Shown: positions 1 through 12,260 of the stretch, piece by piece
Layout: the number at the start of each line of letters is the position of its first letter
How positions within the stretch are numbered: position 1 is the first letter of the stretch
From: Akebia trifoliata
Lineage: Eukaryota > Streptophyta > Magnoliopsida > Ranunculales > Lardizabalaceae
Assembly (NCBI GenBank): GCA_017979445.1
Contig: CM030713.1
Span: forward strand, 30,533,915 to 30,597,914
DNA length: 64,000 nucleotides
Direction of reading: 5' to 3'
Program-made: the position numbers and the translations under genes
The notes under the pieces: generated by a model
Seen by the model: the letters and a program-made list of their open reading frames with translations, nothing else
Databases searched by the model: none
Told to the model about the DNA's origin: nothing

Positions 1-1473
1 TCTTTGCCTAATAGATCCTTGAACCCATCAATTTGGTATCAGAGCATTGATTCTATGGGGAGAAAAATAACACACACGCACAAAAAAAAATCAATGTCAT
101 TAACTTTCTTGTGGAATGGGATTTACAACATCACAAGAAAGAAACCTTAACTTAGTTTAAAGAGATGTGAGAGTCTTTTGTGACAATGGCTAAGAAACAA
201 GGTGAATTCCAACATCTAGTCATGTAGGAGTTACGATTGTTTTTTAAAACAAAACTATTAGGGGTGACTAATAAGGCTTCTTTTATCCAGGCTCCTCCAT
301 GACCCCATCTTTTGTTCATGCAACCCCAAATCCTCAAATTATTTTTTTTGAAATTTAATGGTTCTAATCCACTCGATTGGATATCAAGGACAGAGCGATT
401 CCTTTGCTATCATAATGCATCAGATGACCAAAAGTCGATATGACATCCTTCCACTTGGATGGTGATGCAACTCCCTAGTCCAACTATCATGAATGAGAAC
501 GCGTACCCTACTTTGAATGGATTCCTTTATGCGGTTATGGCACATTCTATGGATCCTCCTCAATATTACAGACGATCACATCTATAAGTGATTATCAAAC
601 TAGTTTTAGCGTGTCAGGCGAATGATTCAACAAACAAGTAACTTATAGGTTGTTTCATCAATGACCTAAAAAGTGAATTCAATATGAGATATGCTCGTTT
701 TGACCAACTAGCATCTCATAGGCTATTAGTCTTAAACGAATTCAAGAAGAGAATCTATCTCTTTACAGGACTACTAACAAACAGTTAACTCTTGCATTAA
801 TACCACAACCACTCTATCAGTCGCAGTCTCCATTACTATTACAACTCCTTCTGTAGCTCTCTATCTATCTTTGACTTCATAAAAAATACAGGAGCATAGG
901 GAAAAAAGTCTCTGATTTAATTGTGATGAGATTTTCAAACATTTGCATTGGAGCAAACGTATACAAATGTTATTAATGAAGGTGATTGGTCATTTGATAA
1001 GGATAATCCACTCCCGCCTGATAAGACAAATGCCCTTCAAATCCTACAAAATAAGAGGACTTCTCCAATTTTGTGCATGTTTTCCAATATTTTCTACTTG
1101 AGGACAAGTCATTAGCAAAAGGGGTGAGATTGTTAGGATTTTTCACAGTTGACATGGCAAGTGGAACCCATGCACTTCCTTTTACATGGGGAATTCTAAT
1201 TATTCTCGTATCTTAACTTAGATAATTTATTGAATTAGTATTAATTAGGATTTGTAGTCAATCAGGAGAATTATTTACCTTCCATTTATTTTGTCTTTTT
1301 TTGTTGTCTATTAGGATTGTTATTTGGAAGAATAATCTAAGAAAGTTTACTTGTTTTGAGGAGTTAAAAGGTTGTAAACAGGTCATATCAAGATCAAGAT
1401 TTTTATGAAATTAATCTTCCTTTATAGAGTGAGTCAACTCGTTTTATTTACTTACAAATCCCTATACCCATCA
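1..1473 (+). mobile_element. Internally deleted LTR retrotransposon, probably Ty3/Gypsy-like
   Basis: The first 30 bases look like the end of a 5' LTR, finishing in CCCATCA. They are followed at 33-45 by a primer binding site complementary to initiator tRNA-Met (TTGGTATCAGAGC). Around 345-480 a broken reading frame resembles the start of a Gypsy gag (FNGSNPLDWISRTERF, then a shifted FHLDGDA-like stretch). A purine-rich tract (about 1116-1130) precedes a second LTR at 1131-1473. The two LTR ends match at about 20 of 30 bases, so the insertion is old. Only about 1.1 kb separates the LTRs, and I see no protease, reverse transcriptase or integrase, so the copy cannot move on its own. The left target duplication lies outside the window. 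Gypsy rather than Copia is an inference from the gag fragment. Confidence 0.7.
1131..1473 (+). repeat. 3' LTR of the left-end retrotransposon
   Basis: It starts TGTTAGGATT directly after a purine tract and ends ACCCATCA, giving the TG...CA termini expected of an LTR. Its last 30 bases resemble window bases 1-30, which would be the end of the 5' LTR. Length is about 343 bp. The 5' copy is almost entirely outside the window. Confidence 0.65.
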
Positions 1474-1708
1474 GTGTGACATAAACCCTCTCTGTGGAAT
1501 TACTTCCGGGCTTCCAGTCTCCCACAGAGCCAAAAGCGTGTTTTGGAGCCAAAGAAACCGACTTTTTAACACGTTTCGGACACGATTCCCGATTCCCAAG
1601 TTCCGAGACCATGACTTCTTCAACCAAACCATGTAAACTAGTACGGACACTGATTCTGCCCTCATTTATCCTCCAACTTGTCGAAACCTTGTTACTGAAT
1701 TTGAGTTT
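1474..1708. other. Unassigned unique-looking stretch beside the LTR element
   Basis: A GC-richer segment than its surroundings. The minus strand has an open frame of about 64 residues with no motif I recognise. It may be broken host sequence next to the retrotransposon. No function is supported. Confidence 0.3.
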
Positions 1709-2416
1709 TTGAAAGAGAAACTTGAACTAATAACGAAAAAAGTTTCATTTTTTCCCATTTTGATCCTCATTCTTGAGCTCATCCTACAGGCACTTAATAT
1801 TCGAACCAGAAAAACAAATTATTTTCAGCATTTACAAAAAATCCCCCCCCCCCCCCCCCAACAAATTCCTCAAACAAACCCTAATATGCCAAAATTTTGA
1901 GTGTCTGTAAGAGAAATTTGAACTAATAACGAAAAAAGTTCCTTGCTTCCCATTTTGATCCTCGTTCTTTAGCTCATCTTACAGACACAGTTCATATTCG
2001 AACCCAGAAAAACCACCAACTCCTTCAAACAAACCCTAAGATACCAAAAAATTGTGTGTTCGCGAGAGAAATTTAAATTAATAACGAAAAAGGTTTCATT
2101 TTGTCCCATTTTGATCTTCATTCTTCATCTCATCTTACAGACACAGTAACCAGAAAACAAATTCATTTCTGCAATTTACAGAAAATCCACCGACAAAGTC
2201 CTCAAACAACCCTAAGATACCAAAAATTTGAGTGTCTGCATGAGAAATTTGAACTAATAACGAAAAAAGTTTCATTTTTTCACATTTTGATCCCCGTTCT
2301 TCAGCACATCTTACAGACACAACTCATAATCGAACCAGAAAAACAAATATTTTCTGCAATTTCACAGAAAACCCACTTATAAAGTCTTTCAAACAAACCC
2401 TAAGATACCAAAAATC
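1709..2416. repeat. Four diverged tandem copies of a 150-200 bp unit
   Basis: A shared core (ACTAATAACGAAAAAAGTT followed by CCCATTTTGATCCTC) recurs near 1724, 1920, 2071 and 2249, giving periods of about 196, 151 and 178 bp. Each unit ends with a CAAACAAACCCTAA-like stretch. A poly-C run at 1843-1859 lengthens the first unit. On the minus strand each unit shows a pyrimidine tract ending in TTACAG and a GTAAGATGAGC-like donor, and contains TAGGGTTTGTTTGAGG. The unit could therefore be a duplicated untranslated exon of a minus-strand gene. That reading is an inference; only the repetition is seen. Confidence 0.8.
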
Positions 2417-3018
2417 TCCCAGATCAGAATCGCCATTAATAAACATATAAGCGCAGAAAGAATAAATAGAGAGTTGAGAACTCACAAGAGATGAAGAGAT
2501 CTTCTCGGAAATCGCCGATTCTGCAAAAAAAAAATTTTAATTATCGCGAAGACGATTTTTTTTCTCTTACAACGAGAGACGAATATCGCGATATATCGCG
2601 TTGTAGTTAGGGTTAGAGTCTCTTTTGTTCGTTTGTATCGACGATATATCGATAAACACGTGTACCAATATAAATTGAAAAGTTGAGATATTTTAAAACG
2701 CTAATTATCTTTACGTTTTCTCTCGAAATAAACAAACGTCCAAACACGGAAAAGTAACTTTTTCAGTTTTCAGTTTCAACTTTCAAGTGAAAATTAGCGA
2801 GAAAAACGTCGTTAAGTTTGGTGGTTTATGGGGGTGACGTGTGAGTAATATTTTATATCAAGCTTACTAATTTTAAACTACATAAAATTGGAACTGGGGG
2901 TATTTTAGTAAAAAATAAATTTTTTAAGGCCATTTTCAGTACACCGTTCAATTCCAAATACATATATCTACTTATAATAATGATTTTTTGACACTCCCTC
3001 TACACATGCCCTCGAATG
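2417..3018. other. AT-rich spacer, possible leader exon on the minus strand
   Basis: On the minus strand, positions 2523-2475 could be a short exon: a TTTTGCAG acceptor precedes AATCGGCGATTTCCGAG, and GTGAGTTC follows. I cannot attach it to a protein. The rest is AT-rich sequence with no gene. Confidence 0.3.
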
Positions 3019-3137
3019 TGGCATGTGTTAGAATCATAGATTATTTTCCTCAAGATACACAATTGCACATATTTATGGTGATGTGTAAGTGTGTATCCCA
3101 CGGGAAAACAATCTATGATTCTAACCCATGCCATGCC
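3019..3137. repeat. Hairpin MITE, split by a hAT insertion
   Basis: Arms at about 3019-3049 and 3102-3137 are near-perfect inverted repeats: TGGCATGTGTTAGAATCATA against the reverse complement of the right arm, with 23 of 24 positions matching. The loop is about 55 bp. The right arm is interrupted at 3140 by the hAT element, and the sequence resumes at 3955. The class of this MITE is unknown. Confidence 0.7.
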
Positions 3138-3140
3138 AAG

Positions 3141-3954
3141 TAAGGGTGTCAATGGATAGCCGAAATCCGAATTCGAATTCGAATTCGAATTCGAAAATTC
3201 GGATATTATTCGAAATTTCGAATATCGGATTCGGATTCGGATGTCATTCTAACATTCGAATGATTTCGGATACGAATCGGATATTGCGATATCCGATTCG
3301 ATAATATCCGCTCCGATAACACTACATTCATGTATTTATGTTTTACAACAAAACGTTTCTATATGTATATATGTGTTATGTATTCGTTTTATACAACGAA
3401 AATTTATTTTAAAACCTTCGTCTTCTCAATCTAACCCACCTTAGCCGTAAAGAACCAGACGACACAGCGGGTTTCAATCGAACTTCGGCCACTATCTTCT
3501 CCGGCCGCGAGCATCAGGTAGCATTTCTCTTCTCTTCTCTCTTCTTCTCTTCTCTTCTCTCTCTCTCTCTCGTTCTCTATCGTGAACCGGTCGGAGTGAT
3601 TTTTCGGACAAATCCGTGGGTTTCGTCGTTTCAACTATGCGAACTCCGACAAGTCTTCCCCGGCCGGTGAGCATGCAGTACGGCGAGCATGCAGGTACAT
3701 CTCTATCTCTCTGTCTCTCTCTCGCTCTATCTGAACTGGTCGGAGTGATTTTTCGAACAAATATGTGGGTTTCGTCCATTTTTGATCGAATCGGATATTA
3801 TCGGATATCCGATATCTTTTTCGGATTCGAATTCGAATGTTTGTCAGGGATATCCGATCGGATTCGAATTCGAATTCGGATAGTATTAGTTATTTTCGGA
3901 TTCGAATTCGGATATAGCACTATCCGATCGGATAGCTATCCGTTGACAGCCCTA
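3141..3954. mobile_element. Non-autonomous hAT element, 814 bp, with 8-bp target duplication
   Basis: The termini are inverted repeats (TAAGGGTGTCAATGGATAGC and TAGGGCTGTCAACGGATAGC, 17 of 20 matching). They are flanked by a perfect 8-bp duplication, ATGCCAAG, at 3133-3140 and 3955-3962. An 8-bp duplication with a TAGGGNTGTCAA terminus is the hAT signature. The sub-terminal parts are packed with TTCGAATTCG and CGGATATCCG palindromes. The middle (about 3420-3780) is a GC-richer, CT-repeat-bearing segment duplicated in tandem with a 150-bp period (compare 3583 with 3733). There is no transposase frame, so any movement would depend on a partner element. Confidence 0.88.
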
Positions 3955-3962
3955 ATGCCAAG

Positions 3963-5137
3963 GGGCGAGTATTAGAAAATCATGACTCTTTTTTTATTTA
4001 CATAAACACACAATCTCGATCTTTAAAAATGAATCTTTAAAGCATATTCTAGAGATATTTGTATTTCTGATAGGATATCTTTTCATAGTTACGTTAAAAG
4101 TATTATTTTTTATTTAATTTTTATTTTTGTCTAAATTCATTTTTATTCTTTAGGTAATAATTAAAATTTAGAAATACGCATGTATGGCCAAATAATGTGT
4201 TTAGAGAGTTAGCAATGTTTTATAGATTGATTAGAAAATTATTCTTTTATAGATTAGACACTTTCAAAAGTTGTAATAAAATTATCTACATAAGGAATTT
4301 GAAAATCGAAATTCAACATAACAACTCATTTAATAAATTTTAAATTTAGTTATCTCTATTTTAATTTATTTTTATGATTTTCTCTTCTTTTCTAAATATA
4401 AATTTATTGATTCAAACTGATTTTATATGTTCCATTGAATATAATCTCTCAATTTCTTTCAAATCTATTGATTCATAAGGTATTAATTCTCCCATTCTTG
4501 ATTAGGTTGTAATGGAATGATGAATCTATTATTTGTCTCTTTGTCGTTAAATCAGAATTCTCGTGAAGAATGCCCAATTCAATTAGATTCCTAAATAATC
4601 AATAATTATCTCCTCCTACTTAGAAGAATCTAAAGAAATTGTCAAATTGACCTAAGCTCTCCAATCCTTCTTGACTTGGTAACCAAGGAAACATGAAACA
4701 TGTCTTAATGACAAATAAATTTAACAAACCCAAGCTTGACCATCCTTCAAGAGTAAGATTTTCGGTAAATTTTGTGAAACTGTAACGTTGCTCTACCTTA
4801 AAAAGGGAGTAAAACAAGCAACCCGTTTAACAACATTTCCAGAACAGAAGAAAAACGACGACTAAATGACTCTTTTCGCATGTCGAACAGGGTTGAAGAT
4901 TCTCCCTTTGAGGTGCAGTTCTAAGAAAATGGGAGGTCCAAAGATCAAGTAACGAACTATTGATGCTGTGCTGCACACAAGTTTTAGGCAACAGAGGAAG
5001 CTTACCTGCAAAATATAGGAATTTTTCGTCAACCATTAGCCAGATTACCGTTAGAATGGAGTACATTCTAGCTCTTCCAAGTATTTTGCACAAATATTTA
5101 GGGAACCAGAGAGAATAGCTTCCACGGACTCAATAAG
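3963..5137. other. AT-rich intergenic DNA downstream of RRP41
   Basis: I see no gene or clear repeat. Short frames on the minus strand (for example 4620-5093) have no recognisable motif and are probably chance. Confidence 0.5.
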
Positions 5138-5234
5138 TTTTTTTTTTGGATGGGTAAGGTGTTGGACTTGAACCCACGACCTCGAAGTTGTTTGCAATGT
5201 GTTAAACCAACTGAGCTATGGGTCTAAGCCCCAG
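5138..5234 (-). mobile_element. tRNA-derived SINE, head fragment
   Basis: Read on the minus strand it has a box A-like CATAGCTCAGTTGG and a box B GTGGGTTCAAGTCC with tRNA-like spacing, then ends in an oligo-A (oligo-T on the plus strand at about 5139-5147). A second copy lies at 53368-53448. The recurrence and the A-tail argue for a SINE and against a functional tRNA gene. Confidence 0.65.
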
Positions 5235-5523
5235 ACTCATAAGTTGAAATGTTGAATTATAAAATTAAAAGATGAATCTGCCCATTGATTCCAATTTGAA
5301 AATTAAAATTTGAAGCCACGGCGATATTGTATACGTGTGCACTATACAGAATAGCGAAATCCAACCATTTGTATAATGCAATTATGAATTAGAGATCTCG
5401 GCCCCTTGCACATGGCGCCATATTAGAGATCAATAAAAACCATAATACTAGATAATACCATCCATTCCCATCAAAGAATTCAGTGGTTAAGAGAGGCTCC
5501 AAGCGTCTTACCCTGACCAAAAA

Positions 5524-8500
5524 CTATACACCACGCCGACACTCCAGTTGCTTGGTATTCTCTAGCAGTATCTGTCAATCAAAACAAGCAAGGGAAGATA
5601 ATAGAGCACCACAAAACAGGTTCTTAAATCAGGAAATTATTTCTCACTCACAAGTCACTTTAATCATAAAGTTAAAAAATTAAAATAACATGGAAAAAAA
5701 AATGATCTTGGATTATAAGCTAACCAAGTCAAAAAGTTCTTACTTCTCTAATGTAATTTGCTACTGCCTTGCACCCCTCTATTGCAAGTTGCATGACATT
5801 TTCAAAGATATCCATTGGTAGTTTTGAATCCATCTGCATTAGAGCAACATAATCATCATGTTGTAAAGATTAAACTGGTTGCGTCATGTAAAAAATATTT
5901 TTCAAACGTGTAACACTTAAAAAATAAAAAATGGAACTCCATTGCAAATTTAGTAGAAAAATGTGAGAATGAGTGATATGTCAACCCCTGCAAAAGGTTA
6001 TGCTTGAAAACATTACTTGAACTTGAATTGTACCAAAAATGATACACAATTTTGTCATACAATTGGTCAGAAATTTGTATAGTTTCCAAACCAGGCCATC
6101 CCTGTTTAGTTTATTACAACAGATCTGGAATATCAAAACAACGTAGGGGATCTCCTAGCCCGCAAAGCAGCCCAATTAGATGATCTTAACCCTTCAGACC
6201 ATGGGTCTTGTCGAGGACACATTCAGGACAAAAAGCTTCAGTTTTCTATTGATTACATTAATCTGATTTTTAGGCAATGGCCAATCCTGGTGAGGCACAT
6301 CAACAATATGCCCCAGAAGTTCATATAAAAGCTGTTTTTCATAGGGACTTTCAGATTCATAAAACAGGTATACCAAAAAAAATAAAATCGAAGGAATTAT
6401 AGACCCTATATGAGCAATTTTTCACCCAAATGGTCCTCTAGAGGGATCTTATTTAATGGCAGGTGCCAAAAACTTGCCTGGTGTGCCGTTAGCAGCATTC
6501 TACAATTGTCCTTGACCCAAGCACTGCGCTAAATACAAATCAGGGTCCTAGAATATGGCATGGCATTTATGAGGAATTGACTTATTTTCCTCACACAGAA
6601 AGGTTTAGCAAACAGTTCTAAGAAGCACCACAACATACCCTTTCCAGGAAATTGATTACTGACGACGATAGGAATCCAGAGTGCTTATCAGTAAACAATG
6701 AAAATAATATATCCAAGCAAGACAGACCAAGGTGTTTCCACAAAGTAACAAATCCTAGAAAATCTTGCAAAATAAAATAAGGGTAAACTTAAAAAATATT
6801 GTCAGAGTGAAACCTGAAGTAAAGTCACTTTATCCAACTTGGCTAGGATTCCTACAGTGACATCAGGGCCTCCAGCACTATCTTCTACATAGTTCAAATC
6901 TGCCAATTCAAAATTTTCAACTACGATGAGCTCTTATCCGAGTCCTGAGATCCTTCTAAACAGTAAACTATTTAAGAAGTGTAAGACAAATTATTGATGT
7001 ACCCAGTAAAGGAGTGCTGTTAAGATATCCACTACTACAGGAAGTAACAAGATCACGCATTGGAATTCCAGCATCTGCAAGTGCCAAGGTTGCAGCATTT
7101 ATGCATGCAGATCTCGTTCCTGCAAAGTAAGATTGCAATAGCTTCAGTTTCATTCACAGAAATGGATTCTATACTAACAAGTATGGTAAGATTTTGAACA
7201 AATACCAATATTTTCATAAGAGAATAAAAATACGTTTAATCAGGTGTTAAATACTTGAATATCCCTGGTGAAAAAATTATAGTTCACTACATTTCCTGAA
7301 ATTATTGCAAAATTTTGGTGCTAATAGGATTATTAAATAAAAACTCATAAAATTTTTATCTTTTATTTTTTTTCCCTACTTTTGGTAGTAGGAGGAGCCA
7401 GAAATAAGTTGTACATTTACCATAGCTGAGAATCGTTAAGAGAACCCCCTTAGCATTTCTCAAGAAAATTTATGTTTACCTCCATCAGCTTGAAGGACTT
7501 GAACAAATATGTCTATCTGCAAAAGACAAAAAGAAATTTTTAGAAAAGGGAGTACCCAAATTGACAATAGTTAAACTACCCCAAATAAATGTAATAAAAC
7601 CTGAGAACGGGGCATTAGATGCGTCATTATGCAAGCTTCCAAGGTTTGGCGAATTACAAGAGATATTTCTGTGGATCGCCTACGCATAGAAAGAGAAAAT
7701 TCATGGACCATGAAAATTGAACCTATGATATCTCACAATTTGGTCATGATGTTAAAAGCATTCATTTTCAAAAGCCCAAAAGCAGAAAAATGTCTTAAGT
7801 AAGAATCATTCTAGAAAATTCACCAGGGGTATCTTTTGAGCACCTTAATAATATAATTAAAAAATGGATTGTTGAGAAAGCTCTAGAACCTGTAGCTAGG
7901 TAAATGTCATCATAAGCTATATTGGTCCTTTTGAGCACCTTAATAATATAATTAATATAACTCTTATATTAATGTAATTGTCCATGTGCGCTGTCACTAC
8001 CTCAACTGCGTCCTTTTGGTCTTCCTCTCACTCTTTTACAACCTTCAACTTGCACTTCATTTTAGTTGAGGTCAATATCGATCTTTGTTGCACATGCTCA
8101 AACTATCTCAATCGACTTCCCCTAGTTTATCCCCTATCTGCACACATCCTACATGGGATTACTATATTGATTTTTGTAATTTGACCCTTGACTTCTATAT
8201 TTGTTTATTCATTTTCAATTTAAAAAAAAAAAAATTACCGTTCCAAAAAAAAGGGGGAAGATGTTTTTTACCTAGACATATTATTCTTCTAGAGTTAACA
8301 TCATGGACACGATAATCTTGTTGTTTAAGAAATAACTGTCAAAATGGGAATAAATTTCAATGGTGATATAACAGTAAGCACTAACCTGACAACAACTTGA
8401 TTTGGCGGTATTAGGGGAGCTTGAAGGTATGAAGACATCAACTATAGCTCAATATCTCTTGCTAAGTTCTAGTTCACTTACATCCTTTTCATTGTTAACA

Positions 8501-10543
8501 TTTCTTAATGTTGGGATCCATAGCCTGATCATGAACAGCGAATCCCTCCAACTAGCTAAGATACCCCCAGCATGAATACCAATCCGAAACCAAGTACAGA
8601 AAACAGGATATGCCTCCTACTTACGCAAAATCTAGGACATTGATATGGACATAGGTATCCTATCCAATACTGATTATTTTTTCCAGCCATGTTAACCCAA
8701 GTATGGTTCTTTTTTGTATTAAAAATAATGCCAGATGTGATAGAACTTCTAATATTGCGAAGATTTTTACAATAGTACTTGTACAATATACTATCTACAC
8801 ATTTTAATTAACAGGAAAAATATTATGAGTTAAAATGACTTTGCGTACCATAAGAAATGAGAGAATTGTAATGTAGAGGTGTCCATGTGGTATCTAGGAT
8901 CGGTATCATATCATGTGGATGCGGATACCTTAGTTATATTTAAGTATCCGGATATCATAGGTCATAAAATGGGGTAATTATTTGGATTTAAAAGAGTGCA
9001 GAGGATAATAAAGGTGCTAAAAAATATCTTTCATTTAAAATAACCCGTTATAAATTAAGAATTTATACTCCTAAAATCTTCTAAGACATGAATTATATTT
9101 TATTACAAATAACAAAATGTACAATAGACAAAAAGAAGCTAGACAGTGTGATAGGCAATAGATTCTCCTAAATCGGTACTCTATTTTCATTGATATAAAA
9201 TACCGAACAAATGTTCACTCTGAGTAGGTCCATTTTAATTGGCCAGTGATTTTTTATTTCACTAATGTTTAGACATTTGGAACTTCACCAAAATGTTAAA
9301 TTTAGTGAAAAAGGATATCCAAGCATACAAGTCAATGTTTTAAAAAACAGGGGATAAGAAAACTATTTAATAGCTTAATCATGATATGATGTATCACTAA
9401 AGGTTAGAAGAAAGGAATAACCTGTCACCCTTCGGTTTTCTCATACGATCTCCAGTGCTAAAATTAGCCATGCTATACTCACAGCGCACCTGTATACAAC
9501 ATTAGAAATGAGGATGAGCAATGAGAAAATTATCAGAGCGTGAAAATTTGAAAAAATGAAGAAGGTCAGAAATAAATGGTCAAAGCATGTACCAGTGCCT
9601 GGTCACTAATTTGTTGGCCCCGATTCTGGACCTGCAATGTAATACAAAAACAGAATTTTCCTTAGGATGACAGTAGTTTCAAGCATAAAATGTTTGTCAA
9701 GGTTTAAAAAAAAATGTTACCAATCCTAATTATTTTTCATGTTATTCTTAAGATTTCCATAATTAATGTAGATTTCTTAGTTTCCTAAACTCTCTAATTA
9801 TTCTCTCGTACTCATATATCTTACAAGATTTTCCTTGTTTTTTGAATGGGCAAAAAGGTTGGGGCCCACTTGTGAGGTATAAACATCCCATCCAGCAACA
9901 GTGATCCCACTTTATTACTTTCCTCCCACCTCTTCAACTTTATTGTCTTTACTCTCTTCCTCTCCTATCCCCTTCCCTTTTTCAATAATACCCCTCCAAT
10001 TTTATTATTTTTCCCCTTTTACCTCCTTAACCCCCAAAGAGGATGCATGTGCCTACACGAACTCTAGTTCTAACTTAAAACAGAAAAATACTGAAGTGAT
10101 ATTTGTTCATACCTCTCTAGGGCCATATACAGCAGCAATGACTTTGGTGTTTCCCATCTCAAAAACAGCAGAGCTGTGATTAAAACAGAGATGGAGTTAG
10201 ACCCACTTAGTTCCAGACCCATATAAACAGAATCTCAATTTGACAAACAAATCCCTAGATTACACTTAGCACGACTAATATATAAATAATTAGATGAAAA
10301 AAGAAAAAAAAAAAATACCCATCTGCCTTGGAAACGACACCTATTTCTCCACGAATCTGCCTCATCTGAGATTTTTTTTTTTTTTAAATATCAATTTATG
10401 CACCAACAAAAAAAAAAGTGACGTGTTTAAATCCAGATAAATTAAAATACACCCACAAACACACACAACAAGAGAGATAGAGAGAGAACCTCCATGGGAC
10501 GACGACCATCTAAGCGAAGCCCTTCAGGGCTCACATACTCCAT
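5524..10543 (-). CDS. RRP41: Exosome complex component RRP41 (RNase PH fold)
   Basis: A core subunit of the RNA exosome ring, which trims and degrades RNA 3' to 5' in nucleus and cytoplasm. Eleven exons join in frame: 10543-10490, 10365-10319, 10173-10113, 9631-9593, 9489-9422, 7679-7601, 7516-7480, 7119-7003, 6899-6814, 5833-5744, 5571-5524. They give 241 residues, which to my recollection is the length of Arabidopsis RRP41. The start MEYVSPEGLRLDGRRPME is typical of the family, as are the internal GDRRSTEISLVIRQTLEA and RSACINAATLALADAGIPM. All introns use GT-AG. Intron 5 (9421-7680, about 1.74 kb) is the longest and holds AT-rich sequence with a possible hAT scrap near 8877-8960. Plant RRP41, unlike the yeast and human proteins, has been reported to keep phosphorolytic activity; I did not test the active-site residues. 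A divergent E2 gene starts about 3.5 kb away. Confidence 0.95.
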
Positions 10544-11603
10544 ATCTGATAAATATGTGTGAAGAGAGATAAAGAGTGCCTACAATTGTCTTGAGACCTG
10601 TTAACATAGGAAAAGAAACATTTTTTTACACTAATTTTAGAATCAGAGTGGAAAGATTACCCTTGTGCACTGTAATATTTTCTTGAGAGTGGGCATTACT
10701 TCACCGATTTTAAAAAAAACAATAATAATACCCAGATTAATGAAATTATTCTCACACACCAAATAAGGTATCCCAATTAGTTTTCGACAAAAAATATATA
10801 TTTAATTTACATAAGCTTTAAACATATATCCAAATTTTTTGCTTTGCCTTCCATGACAGTAAGTAGAGTCTTCATCAAACCAATTTCCCCAACTATAATA
10901 ATCTCGTATTTTCACTGAAAAATGATTTGTTTTTCCCTCAAACTCAGCTTAATTTTATCAATTCACTTGTCAACTATGTACCTGGCTCTTGAATTGTTAC
11001 TGAGATCAAAAGCAGTAATTCTACAGAGTGATCAAACTTACTACCAAAATGTAAGTAACAGATAATGGAAATTTAACACAAACTCCAATATTTGAATAGT
11101 AAGCATCTCAGAAACCTTGGAAATAAGTAAAATTTAGAAAACCAACTCAAGTTTCATTAAAAAAAAAAAATTACACACATTTTGACCCAAAAAATCAACT
11201 TTACATATAGAAGGGAACCGAATTTTCAGAAATTTTAACGTACTTTTGACAAAAAAAATCTTTGGATATAAAATTATAGGCAGAAAACCCATTTTTCTTT
11301 ACCGAATTTCATGGTTAGGGTTAGGTGTCGGGAGAGAGAACGAAAGAAGAACAGATTGATATGTAGCATTCTATATAAAATGCACTTTGAACCAGTAGAG
11401 AAAAAAAAAAAACACGAAAGATGGGAAGAGAAGAGCTGACCTTTTTCTCTAACTCGACGCCTTCTTCAGTGAAGAATTTAAAAGGGGGCGGGTGCGATGG
11501 TTTAAAGAAAAACACCCTAATTTATGAGTTTAGGAATCGGATCGTTACCTTCCTAGTCCAACCGTTCTATCCGAAACCGACTCAAGACGATTCAATTCGT
11601 TCT
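10544..11603. other. Upstream region of RRP41
   Basis: It should contain the RRP41 promoter and 5' UTR, but no TATA box or leader exon stands out. The 11321-11606 part is GC-richer with overlapping frames on both strands that match nothing I know. Confidence 0.4.
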
Positions 11604-11707
11604 TAGCCATACATGGGTCAACCGGTTACAACTTACAACCCGTTTTCCATTATTCAAGTGTGGCCCATTTGATCACTGGCCCAAGGAATGATCAAGTATT
11701 CCACAAC
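11604..11707. repeat. Left copy of a duplicated upstream segment
   Basis: It shares TTTCCATT, CATGGGTCAACCG, TTACAACCCGTTTTCC and AGTATTCCACAA, in the same order, with 13744-13872. The copies differ by substitutions and an indel of about 20 bp. A hAT element is inserted at the right edge of this copy. Confidence 0.75.
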
Positions 11708-12252
11708 TAGGTTTATCAATTGAGTCTGCTGGTCCGCTAATCCGGCCCGCCCGACAATATAAGGGTTGTCGCCTTCATATGGAATCCACAAAGGTAGGGC
11801 CCGCCCGTCAAATCCGATTTGGGTTAAGACCTAATAGTGCCCAGTCCGGCCCGACCCAATCCACTATTATATATTATAAAAATATTCATCATATATTTAA
11901 TTAGATGAATATTTTTCTAAAAAAATAAAATATATTGTAATTACAATTTAGCTCTCATCTATGATAATTATAGGTTAATAAAACATTAATTTGAAGTTGA
12001 TTGAAAATCATCAAACACAACAAAAATTATTTGCAAACTACACTCTTTTTTTTCATTAAAAGCATCAAATTCTAGTCATTTTATTTGAATCAAACCCAAC
12101 ATGAATCAAGCTCATGCCTGTTAAATCTGGTTAAGGCTTAATCGATTTAGGCCCTAATAGGTGGCTAGGGTTGTTCTAGGTAGAGCCCCCCTTTTCAGGA
12201 TCAGGTTAGGGCTCAACCAAGCTAGGCTCGAACTCACCCATTGATAGCCCTA
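11708..12252. mobile_element. Non-autonomous hAT element, 545 bp
   Basis: The ends are TAGGTTTATCAATTGAG and, reading inward from the right, TAGGGCTATCAATGGGTGAG. The flanks TCCACAAC (11700-11707) and TTCACAAC (12253-12260) match at 7 of 8 bases, as expected for an aged hAT duplication. The interior has proline-codon-like GGCCCGCCCG and CCGGCCCGACCC stretches near both ends and an AT-rich middle. No transposase is present. Confidence 0.8.
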
Positions 12253-12260
12253 TTCACAAC

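Noticed and set aside
3492..3975. Overlapping Arg/Glu- and Ser/Leu-rich open frames on both strands
   Set aside because: They come from CT/GA repeats inside the hAT element and have no domain; low-complexity open frames are expected there.
5138..5234. A tRNA gene on the minus strand
   Set aside because: The boxes are present, but a paired acceptor stem and clean anticodon loop are not, and a second copy with an A-tail indicates a SINE.
8877..8960. A further hAT end (TAGAGGTGTCCATGTGG) in RRP41 intron 5
   Set aside because: The left terminus is suggestive, but no matching right end or duplication was found, so it is mentioned only in passing.
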